Shown here: positions 27,901 to 39,800 of the stretch, piece after piece
How positions within the stretch are numbered: the first letter of the stretch is position 1
How the letters are laid out: every line of letters begins with the position of its first letter
Assembly (NCBI RefSeq): GCF_932526225.1
Contig: NC_064039.1
Span: 11,984,139 to 12,048,138, forward strand
Length of the DNA stretch: 64,000 nucleotides
Source: Nematostella vectensis
Lineage: Eukaryota; Cnidaria; Anthozoa; Actiniaria; Edwardsiidae
Direction: 5' to 3'
The notes under the pieces: generated by a model
Told to the model about the DNA's origin: nothing
Databases searched by the model: none
Seen by the model: the letters and a program-made list of their open reading frames with translations, nothing else
Program-made: the position numbers and the translations under genes

Positions 27901-30900
27901 TGGTGAGATGAGGTATACTTGGGGTGAGATAAGGTATACTTGGGGTGAGATGAGGTATACTTGGGGTGAGATGAGGTATACTTGTGGTGAGATGAGGTAT
28001 ACTTGGGGTGAGATGAGGTATACTTGGGGTGATATGAGGTATAGTTGTGGTGAGATGAGGTATACTTGAGGTGAGATGAGGTATAGTTGTGGTGAGATGA
28101 GGTATACTTGGGGTGAGATGAGGTATACTTGGGGTGAGATGAGGTATACTTGAGGTGAGATGAGGTATACTTGTGGTGAGATGAGGTATACTTAAGGTGA
28201 GATGAGGTATACCTGTGGTGAGATGAGGTATACTTGGGGTGAGATGAGGTATACTTGTGGTGAGATGAGGTATACTTGAGGTGAGATGAGGTATACCTGT
28301 GGTGAGATGAGGTATACTTGGGGTGAGATGAGGTATACTTGGGGTGAGATGAGGTATACTTGAGGTGAGATGAGGTATACTTGGGGTGAGATGAGGTATA
28401 CTTGAGGTGAGATGAGGTATACTTGTGGTGAGATGAGGTATACTTAAGGTGAGATGAGGTATACCTGTGGTGAGATAAGGTATACTTGGGGTGAGATGAG
28501 GTATACTTGTGGTGAGATGAGGTATACTTGAGGTGAGATAAGGTATACCTGTGGTGAGATGAGGTATACTCGGGGTGAGATGAGGTATACTTGAGGTGAG
28601 ATGAGGTATACTTGTGGTGAGATGAGGTATACTTGGGGTGAGATGAGGTATACTTGCATAGGGTGAGATAAGGTATACTTGCATAGGGTGAGATAAGGTA
28701 TACTTGGGGTTAGATGAGGTATACTTGTGGTGAGATGAGGTATACTTGAGGTGAGATGAGGTATACCTGTGGTGAGATGAGGTATACTCGGGGTGAGATG
28801 AGACTTCTTCAAGGCAGTCTTATTAAAGACGAAAATTTGGCAGAGTCGAATTCCAGTTTTTGGTGTATTGTATTCATTGTTCTGGTACGAGATCACGACA
28901 GTTTGGGCTTTTTGATTTTATTTGGGTTAGATGAGGTATACTTGGGGTGAGATGAGGTATACTTGCATAGGGTGAGATGTGGTATACTTAGGGTGAGATG
29001 AGGTATACTTGGGGTGAGATGAGGTATACTTGGGGTGAGATGAGGTGAGATGAGGTATACTTGGGGTGAAATGAGGTATACTTGGGGTGAGATGAGGTGA
29101 GGTATACTTGGGGTGAGATGAGGTATACTTGGAGTGAGGTGAAAATCAAAACGAATCAAAACAAAAGGCCCAAATAGCCGTGAACTTAAATCAGAAGAAT
29201 GAATACAATGCACCAAAAACTGGTTTTCGACCCTGCCAAATTTTCATCTGTAATAAGACTTTTTAGACCTGAAGAGGTGGGTTGAGGTAGGGTATACCTG
29301 GGGTTAGGCGGGGCAAGCCAACACGATCTATTATTGACAGACGAGGTGTGCGGACAATGAGAGGGAATTTGCGATATTCCATATAAGGACATGGGAAATT
29401 TCTAATGTATTTGGCTTCTTTGTGATATTTGTGTACCAATAAAAATGTATGTTTACCTTTATTCAGATGTTATCAATACTTCTACATGCAGTATAAAGGA
29501 AGCGTTGGACTGTATGTGGCCAGCTTGGGGTAGGTGATAATGGTTTAGGTGATGATTGCCACCATTTTTCCTTGCTGTCGTTATCGATCGTGATGGGAAT
29601 GTGGACCTGACACTTCCATCTTGTAAGCATAAAAAAAAAAAAGAACCAGAGGACAGATCTTGTTAAAAACGTTTAAAAAAAGACGCCGAATAACTTAGCC
29701 GCCGAAGGAACTTAGACCCCCACCTTGCTATACTAAAGACAAAGCTCCTCATCGAGACAGATACAACTATATTTGTCATCAAAGGACATGGGAGAGATGG
29801 CTGAAGCCTGATCTAGACAGTACGATTCAGTTGGATGCGACTTGCTCGCAACAAATCTTCAACTCGAGTCGTAGAGTGTAAATCGGCCTACTACTCCGCT
29901 ACAATAAAAGTCGTAGTGTGTAATTCAGGGCTAAAGACATGTCGTAGACAGGGCGCATACGACTAAATCGTGCTGTCTTAATCAGCCGTAAGGGGCAAAG
30001 ACTAGTCTTGACTTCCTCAGGGAGGGGGGACTAGTTTTTCAATTAAAAAAAAAGTAGCAAGGGTAAAAAATAGCAAAGTTCAAATTGTAAGGTCGTGTTA
30101 GCTTATATTCGCTTGATTTTTTGCATAGATGTTCCTTGTGTAATATAAAATAAGCTTTAGTATTTTTTGGAAGATAATCCGTTCTTAAGATATTTCAAAT
30201 TGACTCTTGAGTTGTTTGAAATTGCCCAATTTGAGCGAAATTGCTACTTTTTTCATGATCTATGGCATCTTTGCTCAATCATATCTCAGGATTGGATCAT
30301 CTACCAAAAAATACTAAAGCTTATTTTGTTTTATATTATGCAAGGAGTCTCTAGGCAAAATATAAACAAAATGTAAGCTAACACAACCTTACATTTTTAG
30401 TTTTGCCATTTTTTGCTCCTGTCAGCAGGGTAGGTTCTATACAATGTGAGTTCTTTAGCCCGTATCACACTGTTATTTTGGTAAGTAGAGCGAAATGCGA
30501 GTTGTTAGCTTGATATAGTTCTCAGTCTTGACCTTCTACTCTTAACAGAGGACTTTGACAACGCCTACAACTACACCTGTCCTGTGGACTGTGAGGAACG
30601 CGTGTATAAAACACGGCTGTCGTCCGCGCTCTTCCTACCGCAGAAGTTGCTGCCTCTAACTAAGAAGTACAAATTTCTAATGAGACCAAAGGGAATACCT
30701 AACGATACTGATGGCGCAGTGGACTTCATCCTGTAAGTAGAACAATCATCCGCGCAGACAATGCCTTTATCCAAGAAACAAGATTTTTCTGATATTTTAT
30801 TGTTCGGTAACTCCCAAGACGAGTTATTTTTCATTAAAAGTAAACTATAGCCAAATGATTGAAAAGAAAAACCTCAAGCAGTTTCGTTTGGCGCCCGATC

Positions 30901-32175
30901 ACATCGAGGCTGTTAGATTTTTAACTTTATATTAGCAATTCAATTTACCTTATTTGGAAATCTAGCATACATTCTTTTGCCCAGGAAGACAAAACTAGAC
31001 ATAATTGAAACTGTGATCTGTAGAATATTTCTGTAGAATATTGCAAAACACTTATCGTTCGCGTAAGTTATTCATGTAAACAAAAAGCACCCGTGTTGTT
31101 TTTCAAGCGATCCTTGCTAACACAGACGTAATTTGCAGGGAAAATTACTCGGTTATCAACCTGTTCTTTGATGAACTTCGACTGGATACGATACAACAAA
31201 CACCCGCTTACGGCTTCTTTAGACTTGTTGGTAAGTAAGTGCACAAGGTTAGTCATACCATACCACACTTGACGCGATCACATAGCATCATGTACACTGA
31301 ATAGTGTACACAGAATTCAATGAAAACACAGGTTTCCTTCCGCAAGCAGCAGAACCTGACTCCACAAAACGCATCAAAATCAATAAAATTATCAATCGAA
31401 AATAAGCTGATATAGGATTAAAGAATAATTTATCAACGATTAATTAATTCCACGTTAAGTTTTGTCAAATTTAATGAAAAACGATATCTGCGCACCGTAC
31501 CGGTTATATACGCACTAGTTGGTACTATAGAGGCCGCGTTCTCGCACCTTAATCGCAGCGCGCTCGGACCTGCATAGTAACGAACTCCGTATCCTTACGG
31601 TCTCTAATGTGGCTTCCTAATGAGGACTTCCGTATCTTTAACGTCTCTAATGCGGCCCCCCAATGACGAGCTCCGTATCCCTAACGTATCTTATTTACTC
31701 TCCCTCTAACGCAGCTTCTTAATGAGGACCCCGGTATCCCTAACGTCTCTAATGCGGCCCCCCCAATGAGGAACTCCGTATCCCTAACGTCTCTAATGTG
31801 GCCCCCCAATGATGACCTCGGTATCCCTAACCTCTCTAATGTGGCCCCCCAATGAGGACCTATGCATTCGAACGTCTCTAATGCGCCCCCCTCCCACCAA
31901 TGAGGAACTCCGTATCCCTAACGTCTCTAATGCGGCCAACGAATATGGCCCTCGGTCTCCCTAACGTCTCTAATGCGGTTCCCCAATGAGGACCTCGGTA
32001 TCCCTAACGTCTCTTATTTACGAACTCTCTGATCTTCCTAGGTGACGTGGGCGGACAGCTCGGGCTAGTACTTGGCGCCAGCGTCATTACGATCGTGGAG
32101 ATCATTGATCTTGTCATCATGTACTCCATATACTGGATAAAGTCTAAAACTGTACCCAGAGCGGCGACAAGCTGA
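21956..32175 (+). CDS. DEG/ENaC (ASIC-like) cation channel, paralogue B, six exons
   Basis: Tandem paralogue of the channel gene 6 kb upstream, 500 residues. Exons: 21956-22837, 26605-26752, 29467-29529, 30549-30732, 31139-31230, 32042-32175, with the same phase series (0,1,1,2,1). Exons 2, 3 and 5 have exactly the same lengths (148, 63, 92 nt) as in paralogue A. The pre-TM1 motif is [17 protein letters not shown]1 is IAWFSVLAIAGGFFF, and the post-TM1 region is LVFPAVTICDFHD. The ectodomain keeps TCYTFN, a Cys-rich CRAWFMAG segment and ALDCMWPAWG. TM2 begins GDVGGQLGLVLGASVITIVE with the GAS filter. The N-terminus MALCGCCASKP is Cys-rich, so palmitoylation is possible but inferred. Intron 1 appears to use a GC donor (AAAAG|GCAAGT). 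It probably assembles as a homo- or heterotrimer, perhaps with paralogue A. Confidence 0.9.
25340..25670 (+). repeat. Degenerate tandem repeat of about 70-100 bp, about four copies
   Basis: Blocks reading (A)GAAGTTTCGCCxCTGGTTTGCCC...GCAGTTTAAAGTTTAAAA followed by A-rich AATAAAATAAACGTTA recur near 25350, 25470, 25545 and 25620. The last copies end in AAGAGAAGTTTCGCCG. It is intronic with no coding content. Confidence 0.65.
26325..26475 (+). repeat. Dispersed repeat with poly-C tract
   Basis: GGCGCGTACGAAGGGTGCGCACCCC with a poly-C run is followed by GGCGGCCAAAAAGCGGGTCATTTCTT. The latter part matches 35395-35480 (TTGGCCGTTAAAAAAATGGGTCATTTCTT...ATGATACATATAACTG). It is an interspersed element of unknown class in intron 1 of paralogue B. 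Confidence 0.5.
27338..28801. repeat. 21-bp minisatellite in intron 2 of paralogue B
   Basis: About 69 tandem copies of AGGTGAGATGAGGTATACTTG with G/T/A variation at the first position, plus occasional units lengthened by CATA (CTTGCATAGGGTGAG), which shift the frame. As 21 bp is seven codons, the minus strand reads an uninterrupted heptad IPHLT(P/T/S)S for up to 499 codons. This is a by-product of the repeat and is not called as a gene. The array lies wholly within an intron of a gene on the + strand. Confidence 0.95.
28802..29275. mobile_element. Inverted-repeat (foldback-like) element enclosing 21-bp minisatellite
   Basis: A block at 28803-28925 (TCTTATTAAAGACGAAAATT, then CCAGTTTTTGGTGTATTGTA, then TTTGGGCTTTTTGATTTTAT) recurs inverted at 29144-29272. 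Between the arms lies another 0.2 kb of the same 21-bp minisatellite. Beyond the right arm a degenerate unit (GGTATACCTGGGGTTAGG) continues. A third, isolated copy of the arm lies at 35148-35300. This supports a mobile family, though no transposase is present. Confidence 0.65.
31555..32030 (+). repeat. 43-bp minisatellite in intron 5 of paralogue B
   Basis: About ten degenerate copies of CCCTAACGTCTCTAATGCGG followed by CCCCCCAATGAGGACCTCGG and TAT. The array runs to within about 15 bp of the acceptor of the last exon at 32042. It is unrelated in sequence to the 44-bp array in the homologous intron of paralogue A. Confidence 0.85.
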
Positions 32176-34160
32176 GCCTTCCATGACCGTTTCCATTGGC
32201 AAGCGGGCTTCGCCAAGAGTGTATATTACACTTGATCATGAGCGAGGTGGAGTTTGCAGTGCAAACATGTTTGGTTACTTTCACTTGAGTCTCAGACTGA
32301 GTATGCTGATAAGACTGTCCTCAGCAGACAGAGAGCTGATAATGATGAGAGACAGCCTAGTTACGAATGAGGAGAGTTGTACAAAATAACAGAGGAGAGT
32401 CTTTATATCCCTGATTTAGCAAGAATGAAGGACGTTGAAGCAAGGATGAATTTACCAAGTACCCGGGGGTTAAGGTCCGTAAGACGCCACCATTTTTTTG
32501 GATTACATTCATGGCCTGAATTCATTAGGATGTGATAAACGGCTAGCGTGAAACGCCCTAAGGGATAGCAGAAGAAAAATCCTTAAAGGATAGCAGTTCA
32601 GTAGAATTTTATACCCTGAGAGAACGATCTTACCCATCTACCCCTATTGAGAATCCCCCGGGACTAAGTATCTGAGAAGATGACCTATGATTGCTGAGGC
32701 TACTGATAAACCTCATACCGATTTCAGAGAGCGATGGGAATGTCAACTAAGGCCGGGTAATCATATTTGACCAGACAACGAACCAAGAAGCTAACGAACT
32801 CGCCAGGGCCGGATACAGGGAGGGGGGGGGGGGGGGGGTGTTTTGTACATTAGAGGATGCTGATGATTACTGAATACATAACACTGAGATTGGATGAATG
32901 AATCTGCGAATGAACTCTAGGCTGTTCAGTTTGGTTGCATACCATGGTCACGTGACTCATATGCCAAAAAAAACCCTTACTTCTAATCTTAGCTTTGCTA
33001 AACCGCTGCACAGAATAACCGTTGACGCACACTATATTCTTGCTTCCCGAAGTCGATGAAATATTGACTAGGGACTACAGACTAGGGATATTACCCTGGC
33101 ACATCTAGTTTGCGCATGGATTGTCGTAGATATCTGCTGGTCACGCTATGATTCAAAACTCAAAACTGATATTCTTCATATCATTTCATCAAACTGGATG
33201 AACTTATATTCACTAGTTTTCCGGTGTCTGGAAGTTAAAAGCCACATTTTGAGGTTTAAAGTTTGCGATTGATGGGAATTCATCCGCCCCGCTTTACGCT
33301 CTCGTTCAGGTGCGTTATTTTTGCATCTGCTTATGCAGACGCTTGCGAAATGTGACTATGTGTTTGATATAATTTGTGTTCATGCTTCATATTGGTATTT
33401 CCATGCCGCACGATCGGATCGGATACATAATAATGTTACAGTCCACCTTCTCTCTCAAATATGTGCATATAAGTTACGTGACGATACTCTAAAAATCGAT
33501 AGAATAATTGCATTATAAAAACGTCTCTTTTACTATTATAAAAGTAAAGAAATGACCCCTTGATCGCTATATGTCTGTACAAAGTGCCTTTATAATTACG
33601 CTGGTTTAAAAAGACCTATTGTAAATTTGACTGCTCACTTATGAGTGAATACTGAGATATAATAATATACATGCTTTCTTTAGCATTTAATTTTGTTACA
33701 TATTTTCATAGTAACGTAATATCGGATAGATGTGGTCAGGAGTTAATGGAATACATGTTATACAAGGGAATTAATAAAGAGAATGTAACTTATGTGCAAT
33801 CAGTGGTGTCTTCTTTTTAAGAAACCGGTACCGTGCCTCACGTACAAATTATGTCAGGTAAGGGCTGGGGGCCAGTGATGAAAAACGCAAGATTAGTTCC
33901 AGTACCGCGCTTTTAAACCAGCCTTTTCGTTTTAAAATGGCGGCTTTTTACCGGCGAACTGTCATATTTTGGCGAATGCTAAAGACCAAACATAAGGCTA
34001 AAATTTTCTTTATGACTCCCTCATTATCACACAAATCTGTCATCTTTTGTACAGTTAGTCAAAACAGCAACTGAAGTCAACCTTTCGTACCTTTACTCGA
34101 ACGAGCACGCGCATGCGCATACGTTATTCAGAACTGTCGGGCTGGGGATGTTATCTGAAT

Positions 34161-34245
34161 CCCGCCTCGTACCCAGGCGCGTTCAGCGTCCGTTAAAGAG
34201 CAGGACCGTTGTGTTACCAAATTGAGACGCCTGGGTACGAGGCAG
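34161..34245. mobile_element. 85-bp MITE with 8-bp target duplication
   Basis: The ends CGCCTCGTACCCAGGCG and CGCCTGGGTACGAGGC are inverted repeats. The element is flanked by perfect 8-bp direct repeats ATCTGAAT at 34153-34160 and 34246-34253, a clear insertion footprint. An 8-bp duplication fits hAT-like or P-like transposases. The interior is only about 50 bp and non-coding. Confidence 0.8.
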
Positions 34246-34364
34246 ATCTGAATTGACTATAACATGTGTCTGGTGGTTTCTGTAACTATATGGGACGGAA
34301 CAATTGGCTCTAATCAGCTACTCACAGTTGCACGAGGAAGCGACAGTGAAATATTTCCTTTTTT

Positions 34365-34925
34365 AATTCTCGGGAAACTTCGGTACTTTTGGTGTTTTTT
34401 TGTATTTTCGGGATCTTCGGTACTTATTCCTTTTTTTTTTGGATTTTTGGTAACTTCGGTACTTTTGGTGCTATTTTTTGTATTTTCGGAAACTTCGGTA
34501 CTTTTGGTGTTTTTTTGTATTTTCGGTACTTATTCTTTTTTTTTGTATTTTCAGTAACTTCGGTACTTTTGGTGTTATTTTTTGTATTTTAGGGAACTTC
34601 GGTACTTTTGGTGTTTTTTTTTTTCGTATTTTCGGGATCTTCGGTACATTTGGTGTTTTTTTTTGTATTTTCCGGATCTTCGGTACTTTTTTTTTTTTTT
34701 TTTGGATTTTCGGGATCTTCGGTACTTATTCCATTTTTTTGGATTTTCGGTAACTTCGGTACTTTTGGTGTTATTTTTTGTATTTTCGGAAACTTCGGTA
34801 CTTTTGGTGTTTTTTTGTATTTTCGGGATCTTCGGTACTTATTTTTTTTTTTTGTATTTTCAGTAACTTCGGTACTTTTGGTGTTATTTTTTGTATTTTC
34901 GGTTTCTTCGGAACTTTTGGTAAAT
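34365..34925 (+). repeat. T-rich minisatellite, unit about 38 bp
   Basis: About 14 variable copies of AACTTCGGTACTTTTGGTGT followed by TATTTTTTGTATTTTCGG; the lengths of the T runs vary. The six-frame open frames across it (FGTFGVFF-type peptides, and a Lys/Thr/Glu-rich minus frame) are artefacts. Confidence 0.85.
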
Positions 34926-35147
34926 TTGTGGGTGTGGAATTGGGCTATGCTTGACCCCCTCCCCACATAGCCAGCATAGTCTGAGTTCCCCCTTGGTCCT
35001 CCAACTGACGTAAAAATAAAAAGAAAGGTTAAAATTTGATCTTATTTTTAATGGTTAACAATCAAAAACATTGGGATCTTAAATATGAACTATAAATTAA
35101 GTCTATAATCGTGACTGCTTCGTAACATAATGTACTACAAGCAGAAA

Positions 35148-35300
35148 CTAGGGACAATACACCAAAAACTGGAATTCGGCTTTAAATTTTCGTCTTTAAT
35201 AAGACTTATTCAGGACCCTGTCGAATTCCAGTTTTTGGTGTACTGTATTCATTCTTCTGGTTCACGAACACCACTATTTGGGCTTAGATATCAAATTTCA
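35148..35300 (+). repeat. Solo copy of the foldback-element arm
   Basis: ACACCAAAAACTGGAATTCG ... CGAATTCCAGTTTTTGGTGT forms an internal inverted repeat with TTTTCGTCTTTAATAAGACTT between. The downstream half (CTGTATTCATTCTTCTGGTT, then CTATTTGGGCTT) matches the arms at 28803-28925 and 29144-29272. No minisatellite accompanies this copy. Confidence 0.65.
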
Positions 35301-35703
35301 CACGCTAGAAATACATCGTATTGTTTGGTTAGGTTTCCTTGAAAAAGTCTTTCTAGGCGTAAACCCTCCCAAAGGTAGACTATCAAATAATGCAAAAAGC
35401 GCCATTCATCCCCCCCTCCCTTTGGCCGTTAAAAAAATGGGTCATTTCTTATTGAACGATCGTCAAATAGTATTCTTTTTATATATGATACATATAACTG
35501 CTACCCCATACTTGAACATACGGGCTCTACCAAACAAAGCACCAGATCTGCTTCTGACTAATGTATACCGTTACTTGAAATTTACAATAAAACTCCCTTT
35601 TCCATTTTACTAAATCTTTGTACACTTTTAATGTAACAGCTTGACATTAAATACCACAAGCACTAGTGAAAGATAATGACAAATAATAGATATTCCGCAC
35701 AGT

Positions 35704-36777
35704 TTACTTTCCTATTCCGTTCACGAGTTTTCCGCAGGGCCCCATGTGCTTGAGCACAAGCTGAGATCGCCTTTTGCGCTTGCGCAGACACTTTGCCACT
35801 CGCAGGTGACATTTGCTCCGATAAGTCACGCCATCCGAGCCGCACACAGGGTCACGCTTTCGGCGGCATTTCTGCTTGGTCATGCACGGTTTTGCTGTGA
35901 TAGGGGCGCCACAGGGTCCCCGATGTTTAAGGGTCAGTTGTCGTTTTTGCCCCTTAGGTAGGGCACATTTTGCTGTCGCCAATTCACAGCCGTTTCTGTA
36001 GGTTTTTCCGTCTGAGCCACAAACCGGTTTGTCCTGTTTTGGGCAGGTTCGCGGGGGACAAGACTTGCGAGGAGTTGGGTTTCCACAGGCACCTAAAGAA
36101 AACAACCCGCTTAGTACGACGACAGAATACGGCATTGCGGCAATGCGACATTGATACCCCATATCGTCCGTAAGATGTACTCAAGAATAAGAGGCCTGAA
36201 GCACATATCGTCCGTAAGATGTACTCAATAAAAGAGGCCTGAAGCAGGGTAGTGATATTTCTACTCAGGCCTGATTTGTACTCGTAAGAAAAAATGCAGA
36301 ATTACTGCAGAGTTACAGCGTCAGCTATGGAAAGCATGATTGATTTTAGGTTGATATCACAATTATGTCTTATGCCATTCATTTAACATAACCTGTTGTG
36401 ACTAGGTGACACAATATTTCTGTCAACTTTCTCCGAAAATCATGCCGAGGTGACGGAGGTCCTAACATAGAGTTGTCGATAAGTCACGTATGTCCTTCAT
36501 ATAATGTCCTTTTATGTTTTCCATTTGCAAAGTGACCTTTACGTGAATTGCAGACACGCTAAGCTGGCTAATCCGCCTTAATGGACGTGTACAAATGACC
36601 ATTTGCCAAGATTTGGTAGGACAAACTGTAGCCGACATTTGCGAGAAGCGGTGAAGATACCGCCAAAACTGTAATAGTCTACGAATCATCTTTTTTTTCG
36701 CTGCAAAATTAAAAAAATAAATCCCCCCCTAAAAACATAAACAGGTCAGAAAGAAATTAATGAATTTTGAAGTTAAT

Positions 36778-36814
<37 letters not shown>

Positions 36815-39800
36815 GGGATCTAGGAAAGAAAGCAAGAAAAGGAAGAAAGAAAACCACACCCCTATATTCACATACCCCTATACTTGAGCTTCAGCCGCCT
36901 TCCATCCTTCTTCGCTTTACATTTGGCGACAAGGAAAAGACACAGGTTTCTGTACGTTTTCTCGTCTTCTCCGCAAATCGGTCTGTTTTTTAGATCACAC
37001 TGGGATTCCTGTGGACATACGACTTGCCGCTTGGGCTTACCGCAGACACCCTTATATCGCAGGCTCAAATTCTGTCCAGCAAGAGCTGCCTTACACTGGG
37101 CGACTTTGAAATGACAGTAAGTACTATGAGTCGTGCCGTTGCTGTCGCAGACGGCATTTCGGGTAGAGTTGATGGTCTTGCAGTGGGTAGTATCAGGGCG
37201 GCATCTCTTTGGTCTTTTCTGCCCTCTATTTTTCTCTTTACGCCTTCCATTATTATTGACTTTGCTGACTTTTGCTTTTTTGATTGGTTTTGGTTTCCCG
37301 CACTCCCCTTCGTACTGAAGCAGCAGCTTTTGGCCTTGTTCGAGAGCGAGGCATTGCGCGTTCCTGAAGGCGCACATGTTGCTGTAGCTCACACGGTCGC
37401 TGCCACAGACTGGCGTGAGAATTCTCGGACAAGGGCGGGAACAATCTTTCGCCTTCTTCACTCGGTCCTTCCTGGCTTGTGCAGCTGCAACCAGTGACCA
37501 ACAATACTAAAGTTAGTCCATCTGAAAGACGTTTTTTTTACTTCACCCCTCCCCACTACCCCCATACCCACCCTTAACCCCAGCTCGAGGATCTAGGTTA
37601 TTCATCTTTTGCCGGGAAGACCGCCGAGATCTCCGTTCATGGCCTCCCCCAACCCAAAACCACCATCCCCATGTTCTGAATAGTGTCCTAGGTGTATAAA
37701 TCAATAGCTTACATTAAGAGTTGTATAAAAACTCAAATTAATTAAGTCTGCTTTAGAGTTCCCTTTCTTTAGTGAGTAAAAGTGAACACAGAAGCCACGA
37801 TTGGACAAATTTGGGCAGAACTGTAATGTGATGGCTATGGGCAATGTGTCTTCAAGTTTGTCCGAGCTAATCTATTGGGGTATGCCATCGGAACAAGGGC
37901 AGAACTGTAATGTGATGGCTATGGGGAATGTGTATTCAAGTTTGTCCGAGCTAATCTATTGGGGTATGCCATCGGAACAAGGGAAATTAAATTTTTTAGC
38001 GCTAATCACAAACAGACGTGCGCAATCACGAAGCTCGAGGCATGATAATCAGTAGTCAACAAAGTGCGCGTGTAATAACACACCAAAACCGTCAAATATG
38101 GGTCCCATCTGCGCTAAATTGTCGACGAGCTCTTCGTTAAACATCGCTACAAATAAAAGCAAGAGTCTACCCAAGAAAAAGGAAGAGAATCGTGAAATTT
38201 TGCATGTGTTAAATACGCAAACTGGAGATTATGGACTTGTTGCGCTATTTGTGAGCAGGCTCGAAAAACTCTTTGTATCGGGTTGTGGCGTCATCATATG
38301 GGAGCGATCATTTTCGTGTAAACTTGGGAGGCCAAGAGTTGACAAGTCAGAGAAGATAAGATGCGACAGCGCCCAAGAAGATCACTGCTAATAGATGCGC
38401 GACGCGATATCTCGCATACCCAGCAAACCTAACGTAAATCAACTCATCGGGAACGAGAAGTTTACATGTGGGGCAGACGTGACGGCACACAGCAGCACGG
38501 CGGAACTATTTCGTGTCTTCTCGATTGCCATTTAATCCCCTCATTTTAGTTCATGCTGGCGCGAGATTAATCTGAGCAAAATACGGACAAGATAAGTACG
38601 CATAAGTTCGAGGTCATGAAATACCGATTATACCACAATAGTTTAACTAAAGAAAGCACCCAATTTGCTTAAAAGACTGTAGTTCAAAAGGCAATCATAG
38701 GTTGTTGGTATTTAGAGAAACTTTCGGTTGCGATTTTGCAGTATTTCGTCATTGCGTTATCGCCGCCTCGCTAAACACTTCACCGCGCAATTAACTGAAA
38801 TGTTACTCTATTTATCTTTGCAGTAGTATCTTCTAGGCTTGTTTATCAAGGGTTGGGATTAACCGATGGATTTCCTGCCCGTGCGCGGTCTATCGCTTTC
38901 GCAGCTTTGTTCATCGATTAGCGCGCATCTGAGCGTATGGCTAAGCGCTAAACTATTTCGTTGGAACCTCAGCGGAAACCGCGAACACCTCACAATACAT
39001 GGCTATTATTTGACAAAAAAGCCACACTTTTTCACGAACTCCAACGCGGGCGACTTTGGACTGTACTAATGTACTGCGCTTTCCCTTCAATAAAAGACGT
39101 CTTGTTTGCTCTTTAAATGCATCACAAATAGTACTTTGCGGCTCTTGAGAAGCAACTACACGCACACAATACCGCCGAGCGAAGGTCGCGCGAAAGACGT
39201 GCGATTTGAGGGATTAGTTTCATGCCTCCGACAAATTCTGTTATTCTTCTTATGATCTATTTTCCTTGGGGGTGAACGGAAGGCTAAGGTATCATATGTA
39301 AAAATAGAGCACGTTTCAACAGCCCTATATATAAATATTTTCCAAAAAGTATTAAATCTTAAAAAGAAACTTATATCTAGCGCAGCGTACCGCTATGAGG
39401 AGTAGAGAAGATTAATCAAAACAGTGTTTTCTTAGGAGGGTTTCCTTGCGGGCGACGTACTCCTTGATGACGCCATTAACTAGCGATTTCCCTGAGCACA
39501 ATGAAACTTCTTAATTTTGTACCATTCCTATTGATTATTCCAGCGTTGTATCGGAAAAATGTCATTTATAAGAATTTCTTTAATCGAGAGGATAAAGTTA
39601 AACTTGAAAATGGTCACAGTTTAAGGAGCCTGTTTGCTTTGTCCTGTTGTTATTCCAAGACGGGACAGGACAGTGTTTCTGTTGAGGGTTAATAGTCTCC
39701 CGTAGTCTGTTCAGCAGTCAGTCTCAGCAAGGGAGAGTAGGTTATATTATCATCGGTGTGAACTGAAGTTTACTCAATGTTGCGCACCCGCAAGCGATCT

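Larger units (their letters stand above)
32176..35703. other. Intergenic region between paralogue B and the Kazal gene
   Basis: No gene recognised. Contents: a run of about 18 G residues at 32821-32838, an 85-bp MITE with target duplication (34161-34245), a T-rich minisatellite (34365-34925), a copy of the foldback-element arm (35148-35300) and a dispersed repeat (35395-35480). The open frames at 34264-34970 come from the minisatellite. Confidence 0.65.

Noticed and set aside
27185-28684. 499-codon minus-strand frame of IPHLT heptads
   Set aside because: Produced by a 21-bp repeat lying in an intron of a well-supported + strand gene; the frame breaks at each CATA-containing unit.
34264-34970. 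Several Phe-rich + frames and a Lys/Thr-rich minus frame
   Set aside because: All derive from the T-rich 38-bp minisatellite.
38098-38391. 97-codon open frame within intron 1 of the Kazal gene
   Set aside because: Not phase- or strand-compatible with the Kazal exons, and no domain recognised.
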